From Cellulomonas sp. KH9 (GTDB lineage Bacteria; Actinomycetota; Actinomycetes; Actinomycetales; Cellulomonadaceae): a stretch of DNA of 64,000 nt. The first letter of the stretch is position 1. Every line of letters begins with the position of its first letter. This document shows, piece by piece, positions 26,293-33,905 of this stretch. The notes below the pieces were generated by a model. The model did no database searches. It was not told where the DNA came from and worked only from the letters and a program-made list of their open reading frames with translations. A program made the position numbers and the translations under genes. The stretch is taken from positions 62,001 to 126,000 of the forward strand of contig NZ_FOSE01000004.1 in the NCBI RefSeq assembly GCF_900114185.1, read 5' to 3'.

Positions 26293-27477
26293 TCAGGCCG
26301 TCGCGGGCGCCGGGACCGGCGTCCACCGGCAGTCGTCCGCAGCCGACCGCTCCACCGCGTCGAGGACACGCTGCACCTGCAGGCCGTCCGCGAACGTCGG
26401 GGTCGGGTGCGTGCCGGCCGCGACGGCCTCGACGAGGTCGACCACCTGGTGCGTGAACGCGTGCTCGTAACCCAGGCCGTGCCCGGTGGGCCACCAGCTG
26501 CCCGTGTACGGGTGCTCCGGCTCCGTGACGTACACGCGCCGGAAGCCCTGCAGGCCGGCCGGGTCGTGCGCGTCGTACACGTGCAGGACGTTCATGTCCT
26601 CGAAGTCGAACGCGAGCGACCCGTCGGTCCCGTTGATCTCGACGCGGATCGCGTTGCGCCGCCCCAGCGCGAACCGGGTCGCCTCGAACAGCGCGAGCCC
26701 GCCGCCGGACAGCCGTGAGGTGAACACCGCGGCGTCGTCGACCGTCACCGGGCCCGTCGCGCCGCCCGCGTCCCCGACGCCCGAGAGGCCGTCGAACGCC
26801 GCCGCGACCGGCCGCTCCTCGACGAACGTCGCGAGCTGCGCGGACACCCCGGTCAGGGTCTCGCCGGTGATGAACTGCACGAGGTCGATGACGTGCGCGC
26901 CGATGTCGCCGAGCGAGCCCGACCCGGCCTTCTCCTTGTCGAGGCGCCACGACAGCGGCGTCGCGGGGTCCGACAGCCAGTCCTGCAGGTACAGGCCGCG
27001 CGCGTGCCGCACCGTGCCGATGCGGCCCTCGGCGACCAGCCGGCGCGCCAGCGCGATCGCCGGGACCCGCCGGTAGGAGTACCCGACCATCGCGACCCGG
27101 TCCGGCGCGGCCGCGGCGGCCGCCACCATCGCCTCGGCCTCCGCGACGGTGTTGGCCAGCGGCTTCTCGCACAGCACGTGCTTGCCGGCCTGCAGCGCCG
27201 CGATCGCGATCTCGGCGTGCGTGTCGCCCGGCGTGCAGATGTCGACCAGGTCGACGTCGTCGCGGTCGAGCAGCTCGCGCCAGTCGGTCGTCGACGAGCG
27301 CCAGCCGAGCCGCTCGGCCGCCGCCGCGGTGCGCTGCGCGTCGCGCCCGGCGACCACCGCGAGGTCGGGTCGCAGCGGCAGGTCGAAGAAGCGCGGCGCG
27401 GTCTGCCACGCGTGCGAGTGGGCCAGGCCCATGAAGGCGTGGCCGACCATGCCGACGCCGAGCCTGCCGGCGCTCAC
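26293..27477 (-). CDS. Gfo/Idh/MocA-family oxidoreductase (last gene of sugar operon)
   Basis: 394 residues. The GTG at 27477 overlaps the stop of the next gene upstream. The Rossmann domain starts RLGVGMVGHAFMGLAHSHAW, and CEKPLANTVAEAEAM near residue 100 carries the EKP motif with the catalytic-site Lys. The C-terminal alpha/beta domain contains GSGSLGDIGAHVIDLVQFI, the GDIG-x-H substrate motif. It is an NAD(P)-dependent dehydrogenase of a sugar or cyclitol derivative; the substrate is unknown. It belongs to a three-gene operon with a second dehydrogenase and a ThuA protein, opposite a LacI regulator. Confidence 0.87.
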   Translation of the reverse strand: MSAGRLGVGMVGHAFMGLAHSHAWQTAPRFFDLPLRPDLAVVAGRDAQRTAAAAERLGWRSSTTDWRELLDRDDVDLVDICTPGDTHAEIAIAALQAGKHVLCEKPLANTVAEAEAMVAAAAAAPDRVAMVGYSYRRVPAIALARRLVAEGRIGTVRHARGLYLQDWLSDPATPLSWRLDKEKAGSGSLGDIGAHVIDLVQFITGETLTGVSAQLATFVEERPVAAAFDGLSGVGDAGGATGPVTVDDAAVFTSRLSGGGLALFEATRFALGRRNAIRVEINGTDGSLAFDFEDMNVLHVYDAHDPAGLQGFRRVYVTEPEHPYTGSWWPTGHGLGYEHAFTHQVVDLVEAVAAGTHPTPTFADGLQVQRVLDAVERSAADDCRWTPVPAPATA

Positions 27478-28610
27478 GACGCCGCCCGGGCGCTGGGTGC
27501 GGGTGCGGTCATGTCGGGGCTCCCCGGGGTGGTCAGGTCCGCGAGCGGGACGAGGGACGGGATCGCGCACGTGCTGGTGACGGGCAGGCGCGTGCCCGTG
27601 TCGGCGGCACGCAGCACCGTCTGCATGGTGTCGAGCACGTGCAGCGCGACGTCGGCCGACGCGCGCGTGGTGCGGCGGTCGGCGCTGCGGGCGGCGTCCA
27701 CGAGCCCGGCGCCGCGTCCGGCGTTCGCGTAGCCGGCCGACGGCGGCACCGTGCGCCACTCGTCGCCGCGTGCGTGCACCTGCACGTCACCGTCGAACCG
27801 GTTGGGGTCGGGCACCAGCAGCGAGCCCTCCTCGCCGTGCACCTCGATCGGCCGCGCGAGGGACGCCGGGGCGTCGAAGCTCATGACGAGCGTGGTGACG
27901 GCACCCGACGCGTGCTCGACGAGCGCGGTCACGTGCGTCGCGACGTCCACGGGCACCCGCTCGCCGGCGCGGGGCCCCTGGCCGATGGTGCGGTGGCTGC
28001 GCGGCCGGGTCGCCACGCCCTGCACCGCGGTGACGGGGCCGAGCAGGTGCACGAGCGTCGTCAGGTAGTACGGGCCCATGTCGAGCAGCGGCCCGCCGCC
28101 GGGTGCGTAGTAGAAGTCCGGCTGCGGGTGCCACGCCTCGTGACCGCCGCAGGCCATGGTGGCCGTGGCGGCGACGGGGCGACCGATGGCACCCGACTCG
28201 ACCACGGCGCGTGCGGTCTGCACGCCCGTGCCGAGCACGGTGTCCGGCGCCCCACCCAGGGCGACGCCGGCGGCCGTGGCGGCGTCGAGGACGCGGTGAG
28301 CCGCGTCGACCGTCGCGCAGAACGGCTTCTCGTTGTAGACGGACCGGCCGTGCGCGACCGCAGCCAGCGCGACCTCCTCGTGCGCGGCGGGGGTCGTCAG
28401 GTCGAGGACCCACTCGACGTCGTCGTGCGCGAGCAGGTCCGGCAGGTCGAGCGCGCGGACGCCGTGGTGCTCCGCGACGGCGTCGGCGCGTCCGCGGTCC
28501 AGGTCGGCGACGGCGACGATCTGCAGGTCCGGCGTGGTCGCGGCGGTCGTCAGGTAGGCGTTCGAGATGACGCCGCAGCCGACGACGCCGACCCTCAGCG
28601 GCTCGCCCAC
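27474..28610 (-). CDS. Gfo/Idh/MocA-family oxidoreductase (middle gene of sugar operon)
   Basis: 378 residues. The GTG at 28610 has GAGAGGAG 6 bases upstream and lies within the last codons of thuA. The nucleotide fold starts PLRVGVVGCGVISNAYLTTA; YNEKPFCATVDAA holds the EKP motif, and GGGPLLDMGPYYLTTLVHLLG is the DMG-x-Y substrate loop (family form of GDIGxH). It differs clearly from its neighbour, so the two probably act on successive intermediates or opposite ends of a substrate. The last 20 residues are an Ala/Pro-rich tail. Confidence 0.86.
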   Translation of the reverse strand: MGEPLRVGVVGCGVISNAYLTTAATTPDLQIVAVADLDRGRADAVAEHHGVRALDLPDLLAHDDVEWVLDLTTPAAHEEVALAAVAHGRSVYNEKPFCATVDAAHRVLDAATAAGVALGGAPDTVLGTGVQTARAVVESGAIGRPVAATATMACGGHEAWHPQPDFYYAPGGGPLLDMGPYYLTTLVHLLGPVTAVQGVATRPRSHRTIGQGPRAGERVPVDVATHVTALVEHASGAVTTLVMSFDAPASLARPIEVHGEEGSLLVPDPNRFDGDVQVHARGDEWRTVPPSAGYANAGRGAGLVDAARSADRRTTRASADVALHVLDTMQTVLRAADTGTRLPVTSTCAIPSLVPLADLTTPGSPDMTAPAPSARAAS

Positions 28611-29281
28611 ACCATGCTCCTCTCGATCATGGTGCGGACGCTGGGGTGCTCGAGCACGTCGACGCTGTGGCCGGGCGTGACGACGCAGATGCGGCCCTCG
28701 CCCCACTGCCGCGTCCAGACGGCCGGGCAGGTGATCGTGCGGTGCCACGGGTGCCAGGGCGGCGCGGGGTGCGTCGTGGTGGCCAGGACGTCGTTGAGGT
28801 CGTCGGTGAGCACCCAGTACTGCTCGGTGGTCAGCTCGAACGACCCGATCCCCGCGGTGACCGGGTGATCCGCCGCGGCGGGGAGCATGTCGACCGTGTA
28901 GGGCAGGTAGTTGTCGGACTGGTCGCCGTGGCACTCGTCGGGGTGCTTGGAGGGGTGCGTGGCGAACTGCCCGCCGATGAGCTGCAGGTAGTCGGAGCTG
29001 TTGCGGAACGAGTCGGCGATGCCGCCGTGCCAGCCGACCAGGCCGGTGCCGGCCGCGACGGCCTTGCGCAGCCCGGCGACGGCCGCGCCGGACGCCTCGC
29101 CCATCGTGTAGCACTGCACGATCAGGTCGACGTCCGCCATCGCGTCGTCGGCGTACACCTCGGGGGTGTCGACGACGCGGACCGTGTGGCCGGTCGCCTC
29201 GAGGTGGGGGAGGAACATGTCCGTCGCGGCGACGGGCGCGTGCCCGTCCCAGCCGCCCCGGACCACCAGAGCCTGCTTCAC
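28595..29281 (-). CDS. ThuA-domain protein
   Basis: 228 residues from the GTG at 29281, preferred to the upstream ATG at 29308 because GGAAGG lies 6 bases before it and the fold begins at once (KQALVVRGGWDGH). The glutamine-amidotransferase-like fold continues with YADDAMADVDLIVQCYTMG, GLVGWHGGIADSFRNSSDY and FELTTEQYWVL, all ThuA marks. ThuA proteins accompany disaccharide use (trehalose/sucrose) in rhizobia and many actinobacterial sugar operons. It is first in the operon, directly behind a LacI-type operator. Confidence 0.87.
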   Translation of the reverse strand: MKQALVVRGGWDGHAPVAATDMFLPHLEATGHTVRVVDTPEVYADDAMADVDLIVQCYTMGEASGAAVAGLRKAVAAGTGLVGWHGGIADSFRNSSDYLQLIGGQFATHPSKHPDECHGDQSDNYLPYTVDMLPAAADHPVTAGIGSFELTTEQYWVLTDDLNDVLATTTHPAPPWHPWHRTITCPAVWTRQWGEGRICVVTPGHSVDVLEHPSVRTMIERSMVWASR

Positions 29282-29312
29282 GTGGAGCCTTCCGTGGGGA
29301 TCTCGCATCGGT

Positions 29313-29328
29313 GAGAGATCGATCTCTC
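29313..29328. promoter_or_regulatory. LacI-type operator ahead of thuA
   Basis: GAGAGATCGATCTCTC is a perfect 16-base palindrome. It lies just downstream of a -10-like TAGCGT (minus strand, 29332-29337), so a bound repressor would block the thuA start. A related site (30421-30436) precedes the regulator gene. Confidence 0.7.
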
Positions 29329-29331
29329 GGG

Positions 29332-29337
29332 ACGCTA
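29332..29337 (-). promoter_or_regulatory. -10-like TAGCGT of the thuA operon
   Basis: Placed 3 bases upstream of the palindromic operator, about 50 bases before the GTG at 29281. Confidence 0.4.
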
Positions 29338-29365
29338 CCCGGTGCGGTCGCCCCTGGCCAGGGGG

Positions 29366-30379
29366 TCAGACGGACTCGCGCACCGTGAGCGTCGTGGGCA
29401 GCAGGACGTGCTGCGCGGGCGCGGTCGGGTCGTCCAGCGTGTCGAGCACCAGCTCGGCCGCACGCGCACCGAGCTCGCGCAGCGGCTGGCGCACCGACGT
29501 CAGGGGCGGGTCGCAGGTCCGGGCCACCACGGTGTCGTCGAACCCGACGACCGAGACGTCGTCCGGCACCCGGCGCCCGCCCGCCTCCAGCACCCGCAGC
29601 GCACCGAGCGCCATGAGGTCGGAGCCGGCGAACACGCCGTCCACGTGCGGGTCGCGGCGCAGCACCGACGCCGCGGCCGACGCCCCCGACGACATCGAGA
29701 ACGACCCGTGGACGACCGGCCCGGGCGTGACGTCCCACGCGGCCAGCTCGTCGCGGAAGCCCCGCGTGCGGTCGTCCGCCGGGGCGTACCCCGCAGGCCC
29801 GGCGATCGTCGCGACGCGGCGCCGGCCCGCCTCGAGCAGCGCCCGGGCCGCCAGGCGACCGCCCCCGTAGTTGTCGCTGTCCACCGAGGTCAGGGCGTCG
29901 TCCATGGCCGCGGTGGGGCGTCCGACGAACACCACGGGCACGGGCAGCGGGCCCAGCTCCGCGAACAGGGGCTCCGACTCGCGCTGGAGCACGACCACCG
30001 CCGCGTCGACGTGCCCGCCCGCCAGGTAGCGCAGCAGGGGTGCGCGCTCACGCCCGTCGTCGAGGAGCAGGACCGGCTGCACCGACCGCGCGAAGAGGAC
30101 GGCCGTGGCACCGCGCAGGGGCGCGCCGACGAACGGCCCACCCTGGCCCTCGAGCTCGCTGCTCGGCGCCACCAGCGCCACCGAGCCGGTCGCGCCGCTG
30201 CGCAGCGCGCGGGCCGCGCTGTTGGTGCGGTAGTCGAGCGCGTCCGCCGCGTCCCGCACGCGCTGCACGAGCACCGGGTCGACGCTCGACCGCCCGGCGA
30301 GCGCGCGCGACGCCGTCGCGCGCGAGACGCCGGCGGCGTGCGCCACGTCCAGCAGCGTCGGGCGGGCGTGCGGGCTCAT
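29366..30379 (-). CDS. LacI-family transcription regulator
   Basis: 337 residues. The DNA-binding helix-turn-helix and hinge occupy residues 1-60: PTLLDVAHAAGVSRATASRA then YRTNSAARALRSG. The periplasmic-binding-protein-like sensor domain follows (GSVALVAPSSELEG, VDGVFAGSDLMALGALRVL, VSVVGFDDTVVARTCDPPLT). The ATG at 30379 has CAGCAT 6 bases upstream. It is expected to repress the thuA operon through the GAGAGATCGATCTCTC palindrome and itself through the second site. The inducer is probably a sugar handled by the operon. Confidence 0.93.
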   Translation of the reverse strand: MSPHARPTLLDVAHAAGVSRATASRALAGRSSVDPVLVQRVRDAADALDYRTNSAARALRSGATGSVALVAPSSELEGQGGPFVGAPLRGATAVLFARSVQPVLLLDDGRERAPLLRYLAGGHVDAAVVVLQRESEPLFAELGPLPVPVVFVGRPTAAMDDALTSVDSDNYGGGRLAARALLEAGRRRVATIAGPAGYAPADDRTRGFRDELAAWDVTPGPVVHGSFSMSSGASAAASVLRRDPHVDGVFAGSDLMALGALRVLEAGGRRVPDDVSVVGFDDTVVARTCDPPLTSVRQPLRELGARAAELVLDTLDDPTAPAQHVLLPTTLTVRESV

Positions 30380-30385
30380 GGGGGC

Positions 30386-30391
30386 ATGCTG
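30386..30391 (-). promoter_or_regulatory. leaderless -10 element of the LacI gene
   Basis: CAGCAT on the minus strand, then 6 bases, then the ATG at 30379. Confidence 0.4.
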
Positions 30392-30420
30392 CCACGGGGG
30401 GGCCGCGGGGGAGGCCGGTC

Positions 30421-30436
30421 GTGGGATCGATCTCCC
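30421..30436. promoter_or_regulatory. second, imperfect LacI-type operator
   Basis: GTGGGATCGATCTCCC shares the ATCGAT core and most flanking bases with the perfect palindrome at 29313. It lies just upstream of the regulator's promoter, which suggests autoregulation. The rest of the 174-base gap holds nothing recognisable. Confidence 0.55.
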
Positions 30437-30553
30437 GGACCCGCCGGGCACGCGGGTGCGTCCGGGGCGCCGCGTCCCGGCCCCGGCTGCCGGGCGGGGT
30501 GCGTCGGGGACGACGGCAGCCGCCCGCGCTGCCGCTCACGGCAGCCGTCCGGG

Positions 30554-31456
30554 TCAGCCCGCGGGCGTGAGGACGGCGGCGACCGAGCCGAGGAGCCGGT
30601 GCCGCAGCGTGTTCGCCCGTTCCGCGTAGCCCCGCTGGCGGCGCACGTACTCCGCCTTGCCCTCGGGCGTCTCGACGGCGACGGGCGCCAGCCCGTACGG
30701 CGTCACGTCGTAGGGGCTGGCCTGCATGTCGGTGGTGCGGATCTCGCGGGCCAGCTCGAAGCAGTCCAGCAGCAGCTCACCGGGGACCAGCGGGCCGAGC
30801 TTCAACGACCACTTGTAGAGGTCCATGTTGGCGTGCAGGCAGCCGGGCTGCTCCATCGCCGTCTGCGTCTCACGTGTCGGGACGAGCGTGTTGCGCCCGA
30901 CGGCGTCGGGGGTGAAGAACCGGAACGCGTCGACGTGCGTGCAGCGGATGCGGTGCGCCTCGACGACCGCGTCCGTCCCCGCCTCGCCGAGCCGCAGCGG
31001 CAGCGGGTGCCGGTGGGCGCCCGCGGGCTCGCGGTAGACCATCGCCCACTCGTGCAGGCCGAAGCAGCCCGTCGCCGCGGGCCGGGACGCGGTGGCGTCC
31101 AGCAGGCCGGTCACGAACCGCACGGTGTCCCCGCGCGCGTCGAGGAGGGCCTCGAGGTCGAGGCGCACCGTGCCGTCGTCGTCGGTGCGGTACCAGCGCC
31201 AGGCGCCCTGGGGTGCGGGTCCGTCGGGCCCCGGCGCGAGCGCCACGCCCGCACCGGGGTGCCAGCGCCGCAGCTGCCCGGGGGTGGCCGGGTAGTACTC
31301 GAACAGGAAGTCCTCGACCGCGTGCTTCTCGTGCCGGGAGCGCCGCGCGCGGTGGCCCGCGGTGAGCGCGTCGGCGCGGGCGGCGTGCGCCTCGGCGCGG
31401 GCACGCCACCGAGCCGCGTCGAGCACGGGGACGGTCGGCTGGGGTCGGGGGGCCAC
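30554..31456 (-). CDS. protein of a family commonly labelled 3-methyladenine DNA glycosylase; function uncertain
   Basis: 300 residues from the GTG at 31456, set by TACCCT 6 bases upstream; an in-frame ATG at 31478 would place the start upstream of that hexamer. Conserved-looking blocks are HAVEDFLFEYYPATPGQLRRWHPG, GCFGLHEWAMVYRE, IRCTHVDAFRFFTPDA and CLHANMDLYKWSLKLGP. These occur in an actinobacterial family that databases often name 3-methyladenine DNA glycosylase. I see no HhH-GPD or AAG motif, so the enzymatic label should be treated as unproven. It is divergent from pdxH. Confidence 0.6.
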   Translation of the reverse strand: MAPRPQPTVPVLDAARWRARAEAHAARADALTAGHRARRSRHEKHAVEDFLFEYYPATPGQLRRWHPGAGVALAPGPDGPAPQGAWRWYRTDDDGTVRLDLEALLDARGDTVRFVTGLLDATASRPAATGCFGLHEWAMVYREPAGAHRHPLPLRLGEAGTDAVVEAHRIRCTHVDAFRFFTPDAVGRNTLVPTRETQTAMEQPGCLHANMDLYKWSLKLGPLVPGELLLDCFELAREIRTTDMQASPYDVTPYGLAPVAVETPEGKAEYVRRQRGYAERANTLRHRLLGSVAAVLTPAG

Positions 31457-31462
31457 CGCACC

Positions 31463-31468
31463 AGGGTA
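31463..31468 (-). promoter_or_regulatory. leaderless -10 element of the gene at 30554-31456
   Basis: TACCCT on the minus strand, then 6 bases, then the GTG at 31456. It decides the start. Confidence 0.55.
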
Positions 31469-31503
31469 GGTCGTGTGCATTTGCCCTCGTCGGGGACGCC
31501 CGG

Positions 31504-31509
31504 CAGGGT
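31504..31509 (+). promoter_or_regulatory. leaderless -10 element of pdxH
   Basis: CAGGGT, then 6 bases, then the GTG at 31516. Confidence 0.45.
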
Positions 31510-31515
31510 GTCGCT

Positions 31516-32160
31516 GTGCGTGAGCTGCTGCGGTCCCTGCCCGCTCTGTCCGGCACCGCGCCGACGTTCGACGCGGAAGCGGTTCCCGACGACCCGCTGG
31601 AGCTGTTCGTCGACTGGTTCTCCACCGCCCTGAGCCGCGGCGTCCCGGAGCCGCACGCCGCGACGCTGTCCACCGCGGACGTCGCCGGGCAGCCGTCCGC
31701 GCGCGTGCTGGTGCTCAAGGACGTCGGGCCCGAGGGGTTCGCGTTCGCGACCGACGCGCGCAGCGCCAAGGTCGAGGACCTCGAGGTGAACCCGCAGGCG
31801 GCGCTGACCTTCTGGTGGCAGCCCGTGGTGCGGCAGGTGCGCATCTCGGGTGCCGCACGGTTCCTCGGCGAGGAGGCGTCGGCCGAGGACTACCTGGCGC
31901 GCTCGCCGCGCTCCCGCGCGGCCGCCGCGAGCGTGCGTCCGGGGCGCGAGCTGGCCTCGGTCACCGACCTGCGCGACGCGATGGCCCGGTCCCGCGCCCG
32001 GATCGACGAGGACCCCGGCTTCGTGCTCCCGACGTGGCAGGCGTGGCTCGTGGTGCCGGACGTCATCGAGTTCTGGCAGGGGAGCCTGGACCGCGCCCAC
32101 GTCCGGGTCGTCTACCGCAGCCGCGAGGGCGGCTGGTCGCGCGGTCTGGTCTGGCCGTGA
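31516..32160 (+). CDS. pdxH: pyridoxamine 5'-phosphate oxidase
   Basis: 214 residues. FMN-binding split-barrel: SARVLVLKDVGPEGFAFATD, then ALTFWWQPVVRQVRISGAA, YLARSPRSRAAAASV and the C-terminal WLVVPDVIEFWQGSLDRAHVRVVY followed by WSRGLVWP. The order and spacing are those of PdxH rather than general PNPOx-like proteins, although the usual RLHDR motif reads RAHVR here. It oxidises pyridoxine or pyridoxamine phosphate to PLP. Together with YggS and several PLP enzymes in the window it contributes to B6 supply. Confidence 0.82.
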   Translation: MRELLRSLPALSGTAPTFDAEAVPDDPLELFVDWFSTALSRGVPEPHAATLSTADVAGQPSARVLVLKDVGPEGFAFATDARSAKVEDLEVNPQAALTFWWQPVVRQVRISGAARFLGEEASAEDYLARSPRSRAAAASVRPGRELASVTDLRDAMARSRARIDEDPGFVLPTWQAWLVVPDVIEFWQGSLDRAHVRVVYRSREGGWSRGLVWP

Positions 32161-32182
32161 CGTCGGGTGTCGGGGCCGGTGC

Positions 32183-32188
32183 TAGGGT
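32183..32188 (+). promoter_or_regulatory. -10 element of the cysteine leader
   Basis: TAGGGT, then 7 bases, then the ATG at 32196. The transcript is probably leaderless. Confidence 0.55.
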
Positions 32189-32195
32189 CGCCGGC

Positions 32196-32261
32196 ATGAC
32201 CACGGCCCCGCGCTCCGCGCTCGCTGCCGCGTGTCGTCGTTGTCGTTGTCGCTGTCGCTGA
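32196..32261 (+). CDS. cysteine-rich leader peptide of the ABC transporter operon
   Basis: The ATG at 32196 opens a 21-residue peptide that ends CRRCRCRCR followed by TGA. Four TGT Cys codons within the last nine codons are far above chance, and TGT is the rarer Cys codon in such GC-rich DNA. It is placed directly behind a TAGGGT promoter hexamer. The next gene, 157 bases on, is an amino-acid ABC transporter binding protein. Cys-rich upstream ORFs that sense cysteine supply are known from mycobacteria ahead of sulfur genes, so this is read as a cysteine attenuator (inference from codon content and position). Confidence 0.75.
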   Translation: MTTAPRSALAAACRRCRCRCR

Positions 32262-32387
32262 GCCCCGCCTCGCCAGCCGGACCCCTGGTCCCTCCCGACC
32301 GCTCCGCGGTCGCCCAGACGCCCGCGCGTCCACCCCTCGCCGGTCTCCCGGCCCGCCGCGCAGCCCCCGCCCCGCCGTCACGGCCAC

Positions 32388-32411
32388 CGGGCGCTGCATC
32401 CGCCCGAAAGG
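32388..32411 (+). promoter_or_regulatory. hairpin abutting the ribosome site of the binding-protein gene
   Basis: CGGGCG (32388-32393) pairs with CGCCCG (32401-32406), whose last base is the first of GAAAGG (32406-32411). It may limit ribosome access unless leader translation changes upstream folding. No T-tract terminator is visible in 32262-32418. Confidence 0.4.
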
Positions 32412-32418
32412 TCACCTC

Positions 32419-33198
32419 ATGTCCCGCCCCCTGCGTCGCCTGCTCGTGCTGCCCGTCGTCCTCGCCGTCGGGGCGCTGGCCGCCTGCTCGTCGGGGGACC
32501 AGCCGGGTGAGGGCACCTCGGGCGCGGGCGTCCTGCGCGTGGGCACCGAGGGCACGTACTCGCCGTTCAGCTTCCACGGCGCGGACGGCGACCTGACCGG
32601 CTACGACGTCGAGGTCGTCACGGCGGTCGCCGACGAGCTCGGGATGGAGGTCGAGTTCTCCGAGACGACGTGGGACTCGATCTTCGCGGGCCTGGAGGCG
32701 GAGCGGTACGACGTCATCGCCAACCAGGTCACGGTCAACGACGAGCGCCGCGCCACGTACGACTTCAGCGAGCCGTACACCGTGTCGACCGGCGTCGCCG
32801 TGGTCGCGGCCGACAACGACGCGGTCACCTCGCTCGCCGACGTCTCGGGGCTCACGGCCGCGCAGTCCGCGACCTCCAACTGGTCCCAGATCGCGACGGA
32901 CGCCGGTGCGAAGGTCGAGGCGGTCGAGGGCCTGACCCAGGCGGTCGCGCTGCTGCAGCAGGGACGGGTCGACGTGACGTTCAACGACGACCTGGCCGTG
33001 CTGGACTACCTGAAGCAGTCGGGCGACGAGTCGGTGAGGATCGCGTTCGAGACGGGGGACACCGTCGAGCAGGCGCTCGCGCTGCGCAAGGGCTCCGACC
33101 TCACCGCGCGGATCGACGAGGCGCTCGCGACGCTGCGCGCGGACGGCACGCTCGCGCAGATCTCGGAGAAGTGGTTCGGCGAGGACGTCTCGCAGTGA
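32419..33198 (+). CDS. amino-acid ABC transporter substrate-binding lipoprotein (cystine/cysteine suggested)
   Basis: 259 residues. The ATG at 32419 has GAAAGG 7 bases upstream. The lipoprotein signal ends in LAAC with Cys23. The family-3 binding fold starts LRVGTEGTYSPFSFHGADG and contains LTGYDVEVVTAVADELG, then YDVIANQVTVNDERRATYDF and GLTAAQSATSNWSQIA, similar to cystine binders of the TcyJ/FliY type. The last helix includes ISEKWFGEDVS. It captures the substrate outside the membrane for the permease and ATPase that follow. The Cys-rich leader upstream is the main reason for suggesting cystine. Confidence 0.88.
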   Translation: MSRPLRRLLVLPVVLAVGALAACSSGDQPGEGTSGAGVLRVGTEGTYSPFSFHGADGDLTGYDVEVVTAVADELGMEVEFSETTWDSIFAGLEAERYDVIANQVTVNDERRATYDFSEPYTVSTGVAVVAADNDAVTSLADVSGLTAAQSATSNWSQIATDAGAKVEAVEGLTQAVALLQQGRVDVTFNDDLAVLDYLKQSGDESVRIAFETGDTVEQALALRKGSDLTARIDEALATLRADGTLAQISEKWFGEDVSQ

Positions 33199-33223
33199 GC
33201 GCGTCGCGTCCGGTGGCGGCGGC

Positions 33224-33892
33224 GTGAACGGCGACACCTGGGACCTCGTCGTCTCGTCGATCGGCCCGCTGCTGTCCGGCGCGGTCCGCGGGACGATCCC
33301 GCTGACGCTGATCTCGTTCGTCCTCGGGCTGGCGCTGGCGCTGGTCGTCGCGCTGGCCCGGCTGTCGCGGCACCGGCTGGTGTCCGGGGCCGCGCGCGCC
33401 TACATCTCGCTGATCCGTGGCACCCCGCTGCTCGTGCAGCTGTTCATCATCTTCTACGCGCTGCCGTCGCTCGGCCTGGTCATCGACCCGTTCCCGTCGG
33501 CGGTCGTCGCGTTCTCGCTGAACGTGGGCGGCTACGCGGCCGAGACGATCCGTGCCGCGATCCTGTCCGTGCCGAAGGGGCAGTGGGAGGCGGCGGCGAC
33601 CGTCGGGCTGGACCACCGGCTGACCCTGCAGCGCGTCGTCCTGCCGCAGGCGGTGCGCGTCGCGGTCCCGCCGCTGTCCAACACGTTCATCTCGCTGGTC
33701 AAGGACACGTCCCTGGCCTCGACGATCATGGTCACCGAGCTGCTGCGCAAGGCGCAGGAGATCGCGGCACCGACGTACGAGTTCATGACGCTGTACTCGC
33801 TGGCGGCGGTGATCTACTGGCTGATCTGCCTGGTGCTGTCGACGGCGCAGTCCCGGTTGGAGCGTCGCCTCGACCGGTTCGTGGCGCACTGA
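33224..33892 (+). CDS. amino-acid ABC transporter permease
   Basis: 222 residues with about five membrane segments. It begins with [20 protein letters not shown], then [20 protein letters not shown] and [20 protein letters not shown], and the EAA loop near residue 120 reads [20 protein letters not shown]. These are marks of HisMQ-type permeases for polar amino acids. No strong ribosome site precedes the GTG, so translation is probably coupled to the gene before it (25-base gap). A single permease gene implies a homodimer. Confidence 0.9.
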   Translation: MNGDTWDLVVSSIGPLLSGAVRGTIPLTLISFVLGLALALVVALARLSRHRLVSGAARAYISLIRGTPLLVQLFIIFYALPSLGLVIDPFPSAVVAFSLNVGGYAAETIRAAILSVPKGQWEAAATVGLDHRLTLQRVVLPQAVRVAVPPLSNTFISLVKDTSLASTIMVTELLRKAQEIAAPTYEFMTLYSLAAVIYWLICLVLSTAQSRLERRLDRFVAH

Positions 33893-33905
33893 CGTGGGAG
33901 ACGCG

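Noticed and set aside
29285..29308. ATG at 29308 as the thuA start
   Set aside because: It has no ribosome site and would add residues before the fold. The GTG at 29281 has GGAAGG at correct spacing.
32262..32418. An intrinsic terminator in the cysteine leader region
   Set aside because: Short hairpins exist (for example GACCGC/GCGGTC near 32296) but none is followed by a T-run, so a U-tract attenuator is not supported here.
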